30,977 nt of DNA from CAZNXJ01 sp964577115 (GCA_964577115.1 CAZNXJ010000045.1:1-30977); one strand, 5' to 3'. Positions 6,394 through 14,622 are shown, counted from the stretch's first letter. A program made the numbers and translations. Notes: generated by a model not told the origin, from the letters alone.

Positions 6394-9372
6394 ATGGACC
6401 GTACTCTATCCCCGCCGGCACCGGCGGCCATCTCGCGCTGGGCCTGGAGCCTCCCGGTCCTTGTCCTCGCCACGCTGACGCCGGCGCAGGCTCTGGCGCA
6501 GACCGAAGGTTTTCCGCGGCCGGAGTACTACGTCGGTTTTTCCGCCTTGTACGAAGGCGAATTTCGTGACGCCGCGAAGGTGTTTCGCTCGGCAGCTCGG
6601 AGCGGCCTGCGGAGTATCGACGGGCGGTGGGTCGACTCGATCTGCTACCACACAATGCTCGGCGAGTGCCTTTATCATTTGGGCGAGCCAGCCGCGGCGA
6701 TGGAAGAGTACACGGCCGCCCTCCAGCTCTTTCTCATTCATCGCAATTGGCTGCTGTCGATTCAGTTTCCGCCTTCGCTTGCCGCCATCCCCGGCACGGG
6801 CGCACCAGCCCCCTGGGGCGTCCGAGGGCGCCGTTCGGGGTTTGCCAAATTCCCGAACAAGGCAATGAGCGCCCAGGGGAACATCGACCTCACGCAGACC
6901 ATTCAGCAAGGAGGCGTGGTTCGACCGGCTCAATACCTGACGATCGATGTCACGGAAGTCTCCCGGTGCATTGGCGTGGCACTGCGGCGGCGAGCCGAAC
7001 TGCTCGGCCCCAACGCGCCGCATGATCCGCTGACGGGCAAACTGATTACCGAATTTACCTCGCGGCCAGCGCCACCCAACCACTGGAGTCAGGCGTGGGT
7101 CGATTGCTGGCTGGGGCTCGCCTATCTCGCCTCCGACCGGCCCCTCGAGGCCGCTCAGAGCCTCCAAGCCGGCCTGGTGGTGGCCAATGAATTTGACCAC
7201 CCGCTGACGGCCATGTGTCTTGTCGAACTCGGCAAACTGGCCTTCCGGCAAGGCAACTTCGAACAAGCGCATACCTACTTCCTGGAAGCCACCTTTCCGG
7301 CTGCCGTCTACGAACAGTACGACGTGCTGGAAGAAGCGTTCCGCTGGGGTGCGCTGGTGTCGACCGTCGGGGGCGACGGCACGCCCTACGCGCCGCTCGG
7401 CCCCGCGCTCGCTTGGGCGCAGCGGAAGAACGCCACGCATCTGGGAACCTCGCTGCTGCTCGAACAAGCCGAACAAGCGCTGCGCACCGATCCCGCAGCG
7501 GCGAGCGGGCTGCTTGAGCAGGCGCGCCGAGCGATGGGTCGCCGTCAGATGGCGATGGGCGTGATCGGCGGGCGCCTCCAGTGGCTTTCCGCCGCGATCC
7601 AGTTCCGCACCGGCAAAATCGACGCCGGAATGAACGCCCTGGACCTTGCACTCAAGTATCAGCAAAAGGCCTCGCCGTGGCTCTATCAACTGGCCATGGC
7701 GGATCGCCTGGCGACGAGCGGTGCCGTGACGGAGCGGGTCGCGGACGAGCTGTACTCGACTTTGCTGCGCGAGCCGACTCGGACCGATTGGCTCATTTCG
7801 CCCCAGGACACACTGGCCGCCTGGATGATGCCGAACATGGCGGCGTTCGAGCATTGGTTCGAGCTCGCACTTCGGCGCAATGAAGAAGAGAAGGCGCTCG
7901 AGATTACCGACCTCATGCGCCGCCGCCAATTCCTCTTGTCCTTGCCGCTCGGCGGCCGCCCGCTGGCGCTACGCTGGCTGCTCGCTGCTCCCGAGCAGCT
8001 GCTACCGGAGCCGGTGGTGCAGCAGCGCCGCGACTTTGTCGCCCGTTACCCGGAACTCGATCGCCTCGCTCGCGAGGTCAGCGCGGTGCGCAGCGAGCTC
8101 GATGCGATCCCCGTATCGACGGAAGATCCCGCCGAGCTCGAACGCCAGCTATCACTACAGGCCCAACTGGCCAAGCTTAGCGAAGCACAAGAGTCGCTTC
8201 TGTGGCCGCTGACTGTCTCGCGCGAAATGGTAACGTTCGCGTTTCCCCCGGTGCTGAATGCCAAGCAACTACGAGAACAACTGGTGGAAGGGCAGGTCGT
8301 CCTGTCGTTCTTCGCCACGCGCGGATCGCTGTACGTCTTTAAGATCGATCGCTCCGGGCAGCAGTCGTGGCGAGTTCCCGGAGCCACGCGATTGCGCAAC
8401 GCGGTCGCGGTCTTACTGCGCGCGATGGGGCATTACGACAGCAACTTTGCACTGGGTGCAAAGGAGCTCGGCGACGAATCCTGGAAGCCGCTCGCGCAGC
8501 AGCTCTTCCGAGCACTCACCAACCAGAAGTCCGATGATACGACCATCATTCCTTGGGACAATTGCCAGGAGCTGATCATCGTCCCGCAAGGTCCGTTATG
8601 GTATTTGCCGTTCGAGGCCGTACCAATCAATGACGGCGATACGACGATTCCGCTGCTGGCGAAGGTGCGAGTGCGCTACGCACCGCTGGTATCGTTGACG
8701 GTACCAGACCGTCGCCCCCGCAGCCCACTGGCCGAATCGATCGTGGCCATCGGCAAGCTGCATCCCAAGGATCCCGATTCGCTCGTGTCTTCATCCGTAT
8801 CGGAATGGATGGCCGATTTACCGAGCGTCCGACTTCTTCCGAGTTCCAAAGCGCCGTCGAGGTATCGCGGCCCCTTCATCGATCGGCTCGTCGTGTTAGC
8901 GCAAATCGACGATCATCTGCGCCGCGGGCCGCTCGGCTTCGCCCCGATTCCCGGCAGTTCGGCCCAGACCGACTCGCTGGCCACCTGGTTACAGCTGCCA
9001 TGGGGAGCTCCTCAGCAGCTGGTTCTGCCGGGCTTTGTCACGCCCGCCGAGGTGGCGCTGAAGAAAGGAGGCGGCACGGGGGATGAAATCTTCCTGGCCA
9101 CGTGCAGCATGATGGCGGCCGGTACGCGTACGATCCTGATTAGCCGCTGGCGAGTCGGTGGGCGATCGACGATGCGGCTGATGCGTGAGTATCTCCAGGA
9201 AGTTCCCCACACGACTCCCACCGATGCCTGGCAGCGAGCGGTACAGCTCATTCGCGGCGAAGAAGTCGATTTGACACAAGAATCGCGCGTCAATCCCAAC
9301 GACTTCCGCGAGCCAATCCGCGCCGAGCATCCGTTTTTCTGGGCCGGCTATATGATCATCTCGAGTCAGTAA
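6394..9372 (+). CDS. Secreted TPR/CHAT-domain protein, catalytic residues apparently lost
   Basis: The 992-residue protein has a signal peptide (hydrophobic about 14-33, ending ALAQ), a long helical TPR-like region (about 45-560; for example pairs beginning at the YEGEFRDAAKVF and LGEPAAAMEEY stretches), a short coiled-coil-like linker (about 560-600) and a C-terminal CHAT domain (about 615-990). CHAT is recognised from the LIIVPQGPLWYLPFEA motif and the GDEIF...ILISRWRVGG segment. CHAT domains are caspase-like Cys proteases. Here the His motif (usually ATHG) reads AQID near 836-839, and the Cys motif (usually LSAC) reads LPGF with Phe881. The protein may therefore be a non-catalytic scaffold. 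Start ATG 6394; TTG 6388 is an alternative in the same frame and has closer spacing to the GGAG at 6379-6382. Confidence 0.88.
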   Translation: MDRTLSPPAPAAISRWAWSLPVLVLATLTPAQALAQTEGFPRPEYYVGFSALYEGEFRDAAKVFRSAARSGLRSIDGRWVDSICYHTMLGECLYHLGEPAAAMEEYTAALQLFLIHRNWLLSIQFPPSLAAIPGTGAPAPWGVRGRRSGFAKFPNKAMSAQGNIDLTQTIQQGGVVRPAQYLTIDVTEVSRCIGVALRRRAELLGPNAPHDPLTGKLITEFTSRPAPPNHWSQAWVDCWLGLAYLASDRPLEAAQSLQAGLVVANEFDHPLTAMCLVELGKLAFRQGNFEQAHTYFLEATFPAAVYEQYDVLEEAFRWGALVSTVGGDGTPYAPLGPALAWAQRKNATHLGTSLLLEQAEQALRTDPAAASGLLEQARRAMGRRQMAMGVIGGRLQWLSAAIQFRTGKIDAGMNALDLALKYQQKASPWLYQLAMADRLATSGAVTERVADELYSTLLREPTRTDWLISPQDTLAAWMMPNMAAFEHWFELALRRNEEEKALEITDLMRRRQFLLSLPLGGRPLALRWLLAAPEQLLPEPVVQQRRDFVARYPELDRLAREVSAVRSELDAIPVSTEDPAELERQLSLQAQLAKLSEAQESLLWPLTVSREMVTFAFPPVLNAKQLREQLVEGQVVLSFFATRGSLYVFKIDRSGQQSWRVPGATRLRNAVAVLLRAMGHYDSNFALGAKELGDESWKPLAQQLFRALTNQKSDDTTIIPWDNCQELIIVPQGPLWYLPFEAVPINDGDTTIPLLAKVRVRYAPLVSLTVPDRRPRSPLAESIVAIGKLHPKDPDSLVSSSVSEWMADLPSVRLLPSSKAPSRYRGPFIDRLVVLAQIDDHLRRGPLGFAPIPGSSAQTDSLATWLQLPWGAPQQLVLPGFVTPAEVALKKGGGTGDEIFLATCSMMAAGTRTILISRWRVGGRSTMRLMREYLQEVPHTTPTDAWQRAVQLIRGEEVDLTQESRVNPNDFREPIRAEHPFFWAGYMIISSQ

Positions 9373-9408
9373 GGCCCGGCGTGCTGGACCTCGGCCCTAG
9401 CAGCGAGG

Positions 9409-9771
9409 CTACGCGTCGCGGTGAACAGTGTCCGGCGAGAATGCCGGCAAGCACACGGCGATATATTCGGCTCCGTCAGGATGCGGAGTACTATACCGCA
9501 CCCATTCTCCACGGTGCGCAATGACGGCTTGTCCTGCGGCAACTTTCAACGTGCCGCCGCGATGCTCGACCGTCAATTCGCCGCGCAGCACCACCGTGAC
9601 CTCGTCAAACTCCGGCGTCTGACCGGGCTCCTGCCAACCCGATGGGCTGACCATCCGAGCAACACTGAGCGACTCGGTTTTCGAGTTCACTCGGCCAACA
9701 AATTCCTCAATACGCTTCGGCTTATTGCCCGCGGCCTGAATGACCGTCGGACCCGAGATGAGTGTGGGCAT
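9409..9771 (-). CDS. Small cupin-domain protein
   Basis: The 120-residue protein is a single cupin beta-barrel: motif one around the PEFDEVTVVLRGELTV strand (about 53-68) and motif two around GQAVIAHRGEWVRY (about 80-93). It has no signal peptide, so it is probably cytoplasmic. Small single cupins bind a metal or a small molecule and occur as sugar-phosphate or ethanolamine-utilisation (EutQ-like) proteins. The usual metal His pair of motif one is not obvious here, so catalysis is doubtful. It is convergent with the CHAT gene; no strong ribosome site is visible before ATG 9771. No substrate can be named. Confidence 0.85.
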   Translation of the reverse strand: MPTLISGPTVIQAAGNKPKRIEEFVGRVNSKTESLSVARMVSPSGWQEPGQTPEFDEVTVVLRGELTVEHRGGTLKVAAGQAVIAHRGEWVRYSTPHPDGAEYIAVCLPAFSPDTVHRDA

Positions 9772-9969
9772 TGTTAATAATAGGAGAGTTTTTTAGAGTC
9801 CGTTACTCAGTCGCAATGCTGAGAACATTCCTCTACGGCTGCGTGCAAGGGCATTCACGTCGAGCAGTCAAGCGACCAGGAACGAAGAATAAGCCTGAAC
9901 GTGGAAAGATGTAAGGCCCGGAGCGAAACCTTTCATTTCCTCCTACTCATCCTTCATCCATTCCTTCAT

Positions 9970-11406
9970 TCACTTCCAAGTGTTTTCGAGAGCGAGCGCC
10001 GCATCGACAAGTGGCGCGCTCAATAGGTGTGCTTCACCTTCCGGCAGTTCACCGGTGTTTGCGATCGAGAGGAAAGCTTCTCGGACTTCGGCGTAGTTGT
10101 CCGGGTCGGCCAGATCGAAGCTGCTCAGGTTGTACGTGACGACAGGGACGTTGTTACGGTCGAGGATGATCAAGTCACGCCACTGGACATTCCACAACTG
10201 CCAGACATCACCTTGTCCATCCGCGTTTGCGTCGACGTCCTGAAGCCAGGGCATCTGCTCGGTGATGTTGACGTTGCCAGGCTCCTGGCCGCGCTCGTTG
10301 ATGCCGACGATGAAAATTCCCAGCTCCGGGAAATTCTCATCGAACTCTTTCTGCATCTGCTCCAAGTAGCCAAACTGGCTACGGCAGTAGCCTCACGTCG
10401 AGTGCCCGAAATACCATCCGGAAACCTGTTCCAGATAGTCGCGTGGCGAGACGCCTTCGTTGAAGGTTGCCGAGTGCGTATTGACGTCGGTCAGTGTGAA
10501 ATCTGGAACCGCCTCGTCGGGGAGGTCCGGAGGCGTGACGGTAATGGTTACCGTGACCGGGTTCGACGTACGCTCGCCGTCGTTCGCTCGGTAAGTGAAG
10601 CTATCGCTGCCCTGAAAACCGGCGTTCGGTGTATAGGTGAGTGCGCCGTTGGGACTGAGCGTGAGCGAGCCATTGGCCGGGCCGCTAATAAGTACGGCTG
10701 TCAGCGCATCACCGTCCGGATCCGTGTCGTTGCTCAGCACCCCGGAACTTGCCGTGACACTGAGCACCTCGCCGCTTGAGACCTGATACGTATCACTGAT
10801 GCCCACCGGAGCACGGTTGGTTCCCTCGGGATCGGTCGCGCTGCCTGCGCGAATCGCCTCGGCCAATTGCAGATCGCCGCCGAGCTCCTCCGCCCGCGCT
10901 ACGGCTTCGCGCAGTAGCTGTTCGATCGGCGGCGCCGAGGCAAACAGCCAGCGGATGCTGACGAATTCGGGCCGCACGTTGTGCTCGCCGAAATTGTTAC
11001 CCGTCAGGTGCTGACCGTCAGCGAGCACCAAGTTGGAGAAACGGTTGTTCGCCGCCTGGACTCCTGAAACGGTAGTCGTAGTCGTGCCGTCGAACAATGC
11101 GCGAGGTTGCCGCTGCGTAACCTGGTACGTACCGGCGGGCAGATCGGGGAAAGAATACGCCCCATCGCGTTGGGACATTGTCGAGCGGCTCACGGCAGCG
11201 CCGGAAACATCGGTGCCGGTAAGCGTCAAAACGACTCCGGGAACGCCAATTTCTCCCGAGCCGCGAACGCCATCCCCGTTCGCGTCGAGGAAGACGTATC
11301 CCGAGATCGAAGCGTCCAATGCCATCCGTACTTGGAGCCGTTCCAGTGCCAGTCGCCGATCGACCGACCGCGGAAGACGGCGGCGCTTTAGCGGCGTTAA
11401 ACCCAT
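9970..11406 (-). CDS. Candidate extracellular selenoprotein: SdrD-B and cadherin-like domains with SelP-N-like thioredoxin domain (in-frame UGA)
   Basis: Read through one in-frame TGA (10395-10393, codon 338), this is a 478-residue protein. Residues about 1-31 carry the planctomycete surface motif (RLALERLQVRMAL, LEPR-XLL-like). Residues about 33-141 form an SdrD B-like domain (DANGDGVRGSGE to GNNFGE), about 198-293 a cadherin/VCBS-type beta domain (NDTDPDGD), and about 300-450 a redoxin. The redoxin active site reads T-U338-G-Y-C341-R, matching the CxxC of thioredoxins. Downstream features (DVW at 400-402, LDR ending at 417, a Tyr-x-Leu turn) resemble the N-terminal domain of animal selenoprotein P. 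ATG 11406 is chosen because it places the surface motif at the N-terminus and has AGAGG upstream; the frame extends to 11589. A standard pipeline would split it at the TGA or call two genes. Alternatives are a sequencing error or a nonsense mutation. Confidence 0.82.
10357..10392 (-). promoter_or_regulatory. Candidate bacterial SECIS element
   Basis: Directly after the in-frame UGA, the mRNA can fold a perfect 7-bp stem GUAGCCA/UGGCUAC closed by the loop GUU (10375-10373). A lower stem of CUGCC with GG-A-GCAG adds about five pairs, separated by a UU bulge. The apical loop begins 17 nucleotides after the UGA and starts with G, which agrees with known bacterial SECIS rules (loop about 16-37 nucleotides away, G among the first loop bases). 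A competing 6-bp hairpin, GGCUAC/GUAGCC, is also possible. Confidence 0.7.
10393..10395 (-). other. In-frame UGA, proposed selenocysteine codon
   Basis: The TGA replaces the first Cys of a redox CxxC motif. The frame continues with 140 conserved-looking codons to another stop at 9970. Several genes nearby (for example those ending at 1756, 4008 and 22766) end in TGA, so TGA is a real stop in this organism. Confidence 0.75.
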
Positions 11407-11643
11407 CTCGTGCCTCTCTAGAATCTCCTCTCTGGTCCTTCGGCCAGTTCCAGCATAGTTGCGTTTGGAGAATTTGCCCACCAAGACATTCGGGGGGCGG
11501 AGGACCGTCGGGCTCTCAAAGTGGCTGCCAAAAGAGCGAGGGCCCCGCGCCCACCTGTTCCGACTGGATGGATCGTAGCCCTTGGACACAATTAAGCCGG
11601 CGGGGCCGCCAAAGGTGCTGGCTTTGCGGAATTTGCCGAGCGA

Positions 11644-12237
11644 TTACGAACCGTGAAACGGCGGACGGCACATGTCGAACGGCTGCGTGACGGCGTCATA
11701 CGGCTGCTGGGGAGGCGCGGGCATCGGCGGCGCACTGGCGATCGACGCTCCGCTGATCACCAGACCGAGAAATACTCCCGCAAAAATACCGAGCGTTTTG
11801 CGGACAACGTTCATGCCGGACGCCCACGTGCCCGCCAGACAGCCCACCAGCATCGCGCTGAATAGGGTAAAGCTCTGAATCGGACCATCGCCCCAGCCGA
11901 ACAGCGCTGGAGGACATTCAAGCTTGCCTGTCTGAACAAGATAGACGTGAAAAGTAGCGACGCCGAGCCCGCTAACGACCATGGGTAGGCTCATCAAACA
12001 TGCGCGTGGCGCCCGGCGCCCGTCTAGTAACAAATGCACAAACATGACGAGCAGCACGGCGAACGCGAAGGACCGCTGGTAGATGCACAGCGGGCAAGCT
12101 TTCAACCCAAGTCCGACACTGAGATAAACACTGCCGCCCGAGGCGATCGCCGCCAACGCCAGGGCGATGCCATTCCACACGGGCAAACTTCGCGAGGCGC
12201 CCGGTGAGCTCGGAGGCGGAAAGGGTTGGTCACGCAT
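11644..12237 (-). CDS. DsbB/BdbC-like disulfide bond formation protein
   Basis: The 197-residue membrane protein has about four or five transmembrane segments and the family hallmark CPLCIYQR (C48, C51) after the first segment. DsbB-like proteins use quinones to make disulfides and pass them to a thioredoxin-fold partner outside the cytoplasm. The second periplasmic loop has only C108; the next Cys (C133) lies in a hydrophobic segment and another (C190) near the C-terminus, so the classical second pair is altered. The start ATG 12237 is likely; TTG 12267 upstream is possible. It lies 237 bases upstream of the candidate selenoprotein on the same strand, so a functional link as electron-transfer partner is plausible. 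Confidence 0.85.
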   Translation of the reverse strand: MRDQPFPPPSSPGASRSLPVWNGIALALAAIASGGSVYLSVGLGLKACPLCIYQRSFAFAVLLVMFVHLLLDGRRAPRACLMSLPMVVSGLGVATFHVYLVQTGKLECPPALFGWGDGPIQSFTLFSAMLVGCLAGTWASGMNVVRKTLGIFAGVFLGLVISGASIASAPPMPAPPQQPYDAVTQPFDMCRPPFHGS

Positions 12238-12382
12238 AAATACCGCCAGGGAACGATGCACTTCCAATCACGAGAACGATCGCACATTCTCGGGAACCCT
12301 TCGCAATGCGTCAACACAGCGTCTCGCGTCCTGCGTGCAAACGAATCGCGTTCTCCACATCCGAACACCAAGTGTGTCGTGA

Positions 12383-12418
12383 CAAAAAAAAGCCCTCGGC
12401 CATTCGGCGCGAGGGCTC
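12383..12418 (-). terminator. Rho-independent terminator
   Basis: Read on the minus strand, AGCCCTCG and CGAGGGCT pair (8 bp, 11-base loop) and are followed at once by a run of T. It sits 20 bases after the stop of the Tyr/Gly-rich gene and terminates it. Confidence 0.92.
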
Positions 12419-12437
12419 GTCCCGTGCATGACTTCTG

Positions 12438-13046
12438 CTATCGTCCAATCTCACGGCCAATGCCGGCGCCAATCGCGCCACCCACATCGCCGCCGATAGC
12501 CTCACCGATCGCTCCACCAATATTCGCCCCGGCGCGCGCACCGGTATTATATCGGCCTCGATCATAGTAACGGTCACCGTAGTAACCACGATCATAGTAA
12601 TCGCGACCATAGTAATCGCCGTAACGTCGCCCATATCCATCGTAGTACCGGCCATCCCAACGGCCGCGGTCCGAATAGTATCGTCGCCCATCTCGGCCGT
12701 AATAATACTGGGCGTCCCCGCGATACCCAGTGTAATGCCGCGGAGCCAAATAACGGCGTGCTGTGTAGTCATACCAGCGACCATTATCCCACATCAACCA
12801 GCGGCCATCGCCGCGATTTCCTTGCCAGTACCACCAGCGGCCATTGTGCTGCCGATAACGCCAACCGTTATCGGCGCGGTTTACGCGAGCTTCGGCTTGT
12901 GCGGCAATGTCCACATCGGCAGCTCCGGGGACATTTGCGCGCGCCCGCGTATCCAGATCCGCCTCGCCACTCACCTGCGCCGAACTACTGTCAAAGGCCC
13001 ACAGGGCCACGACGGCTGTCGCCATCCAGATTTTCATTCTGCCCAT
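12438..13046 (-). CDS. Exported Tyr/Gly/Arg-rich protein with glycine-zipper C-terminus
   Basis: The 202-residue product has a signal peptide (MGRMKIWMATAVVAL onward, cleavage near SSSAQ). An Ala/Asp-rich spacer follows, then a WRYRQHNGRWWYW segment repeated in degenerate form, then a long low-complexity region built from Tyr, Arg, Asp and Gly (about 100-170). It ends with GGAIGEAIGG- and GGAIGAGIG-type glycine zipper repeats (about 172-200) that could insert in membranes or self-assemble. I do not recognise a function. The start ATG 13046 has a GGAGGAG ribosome site 9 bases upstream; a longer reading is less likely. A strong terminator follows. Confidence 0.85.
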   Translation of the reverse strand: MGRMKIWMATAVVALWAFDSSSAQVSGEADLDTRARANVPGAADVDIAAQAEARVNRADNGWRYRQHNGRWWYWQGNRGDGRWLMWDNGRWYDYTARRYLAPRHYTGYRGDAQYYYGRDGRRYYSDRGRWDGRYYDGYGRRYGDYYGRDYYDRGYYGDRYYDRGRYNTGARAGANIGGAIGEAIGGDVGGAIGAGIGREIGR

Positions 13047-13247
13047 TGTCTCTGCTCCTCCAGCTGTCGCACATACGTGCAAGCTTTTTGTGCAAGCTCC
13101 TTTCAAAAGACCGGGCGTACTACACGCCCAACCACCTCTGTGGCTTAAAGGTGCAAGCGGTATGCCGCGCAGGCCTTTGATCCTCCACGCGTAGCAATTC
13201 GACGCGTACGGACGAATAGCGGGGGGATGGCTTCTAGTGCGAACGTG

Positions 13248-13826
13248 TCACACGCTCGCGGCGTAATTCCGCAGATCCCGAAACTGCGCGACCAGCTCCG
13301 GCAGTTGATAATGAGCGTTCAGCCCACTCGGGTTTGGCAGAACCCACAACGCGGCTTGGGCGATTCGCTGCGTTTGAAGGCCAATCGCGACGCTCCGCTG
13401 CTGAAATGCGGTGCGATAGGCACTGATGCCCAGAATGGCGATGATACGCGGCCGGAATCGCCTCGCTTTGCGAACGAGCTTCTCGGCTCCCGCACGTAGT
13501 TCCTCGGACGTGAGCTCATCGGCCGCCGCCGTGGCCCGCGCGACGAGGTTGGTGATCCCGTATCCCCACTGCAAGAGCTCTCGGTCTTCCGGTCCCGTCA
13601 ACAACCGATCCGTGAAACCGGCTTGGTGCAGCGCCGGCCAGAAGCGATTCCCTGGTCGCCCGAAATGATGCCCGATGGCCGCCGAATAGAGACCAGGATT
13701 GATGCCGCAGAACAGCACACGCAAATTCGGCGCAATTACGTCGGGAATTGTCTTTCCGGCGGCCGCCGCGAGGCGGTGCCCGTCTGGTCGCATGGGCTTG
13801 CGACTCGAACGCGACTCGCGGTCCAT
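13248..13826 (-). CDS. mug: G/U mismatch-specific DNA glycosylase Mug
   Basis: Mug excises uracil or thymine opposite guanine and 3,N4-ethenocytosine in base-excision repair. The 192-residue protein shows the family motifs GINPGLYSA (catalytic Asn43), FGRPGNRFWP (about 55-64) and the minor-groove wedge NPSGLNAHY (about 163-171). Length is a little over that of E. coli Mug because of an N-terminal extension of about 30 residues. It is cytoplasmic and monocistronic as far as can be seen. With MutY this is the second base-excision glycosylase in the window, at unlinked positions. Confidence 0.95.
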   Translation of the reverse strand: MDRESRSSRKPMRPDGHRLAAAAGKTIPDVIAPNLRVLFCGINPGLYSAAIGHHFGRPGNRFWPALHQAGFTDRLLTGPEDRELLQWGYGITNLVARATAAADELTSEELRAGAEKLVRKARRFRPRIIAILGISAYRTAFQQRSVAIGLQTQRIAQAALWVLPNPSGLNAHYQLPELVAQFRDLRNYAASV

Positions 13827-14127
13827 ATCGTCTTGCCTTCGCTATCCGTGTCTGCCTCGCTTCGTGTTCCGACCACACACCGCACGTTGATCGACGCTGT
13901 ACGTACCGGCCCGGCAAAAGGGCGAGGGCCTTCGCGTCGGGCGCCAGGCAGCATCGGGCCCCTACTTTTTACCGCAGCCGCACATTCCCCATCATCAACG
14001 ATAATCGCCGCACGTACATCCCGCTCGCCGCCGCAAATGCTTAAACCGGGGCAAGGCACGGAACCGAAGCACAATGCAACGGTGTATCGCCGGAATGCTG
14101 GAATTCGGAACGTGGCACGGGAGGTCC
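13827..14127. other. Intergenic region without a supported gene
   Basis: The space between the divergent mug and Lys-rich genes should hold both promoters. Overlapping frames have no recognisable family. A GGGAGG ribosome site at 14119-14124 serves the gene on the right. Confidence 0.55.
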
Positions 14128-14358
14128 ATGATGGTTGCAAAAATTCGGCTCTTCATCGCCAGTGCGGTGCTCGGTGTAATCCTCTGCCAGCAGGCCGATG
14201 CCGGCGCGATCTGCGAAGCGGTCGGCAAGTGCTGGGACAAGGCGGCGGCCAAGATCAGCAAAGCACACAAGGCTTGCGAGGAGCACGCGAAGCAGAAACA
14301 GCTGCGTAAACATAAACACAAGCAAAAACAAAAACGCAACAAGAGTTGCGGCTGCTGA
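14128..14358 (+). CDS. Small exported Lys- and Cys-rich protein
   Basis: The 76-residue product has a signal peptide (MMVAKIRLFIASAVLGVILC, cleavage near ADAGA). The mature part begins with a Cys-containing helix (AICEAVGKCWDKAAA), has another Cys, then a strongly basic C-terminal run made of Lys, Gln and His, and ends in SCGC. I do not recognise the family. A GGGAGG ribosome site 3-9 bases before the two adjacent ATG codons supports the start (14128 or 14131). The net charge suggests binding to acidic polymers or nucleic acid at the cell surface, but this is speculation. Confidence 0.72.
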   Translation: MMVAKIRLFIASAVLGVILCQQADAGAICEAVGKCWDKAAAKISKAHKACEEHAKQKQLRKHKHKQKQKRNKSCGC

Positions 14359-14622
14359 TCGCCCCGCCCCCCGGAACTCGCGAGCGGCAAGATTTTGGGA
14401 AGGGTGCGAGGTGCAAGGTGTCGGCATGGCCGTACGACGGAGTCAGTTCGGCCGTTCACCCCTCCCAGGAAGCGAGCCGGTAAGCCACGCCATGCATGAA
14501 CTCTGCGTACTCCGTGAGCCATCCCCCCATTTCGTCCTCAGGGGGGTCGGCGCGATGCGAATCGCCGGTAAATAATGGCGACGTTGCTACTTTTGCCGAC
14601 GATTCGCACCGGAGAACTTTAC

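Noticed and set aside
6406..7929. Minus-strand open frame of about 507 codons inside the CHAT gene
   Set aside because: It lies wholly opposite a well-supported gene, has no recognised family and has the His/Arg-rich composition of antisense frames in GC-rich DNA.
9970..10365. Separate small thioredoxin-like gene starting at TTG 10365
   Set aside because: It would lack the active site and would start in the middle of the redoxin domain. The same-frame read-through from 11406 explains it better.
13623..14309. Plus-strand open frame of 228 codons crossing mug and the intergenic region
   Set aside because: It overlaps mug on the opposite strand and the Lys-rich gene in another frame; composition is not protein-like.
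14523..14546. CCCCCC/GGGGGG inverted repeat upstream of the FGE-like gene
   Set aside because: Only six pairs with a 12-base loop and no T-run; could be chance, and no role could be supported.
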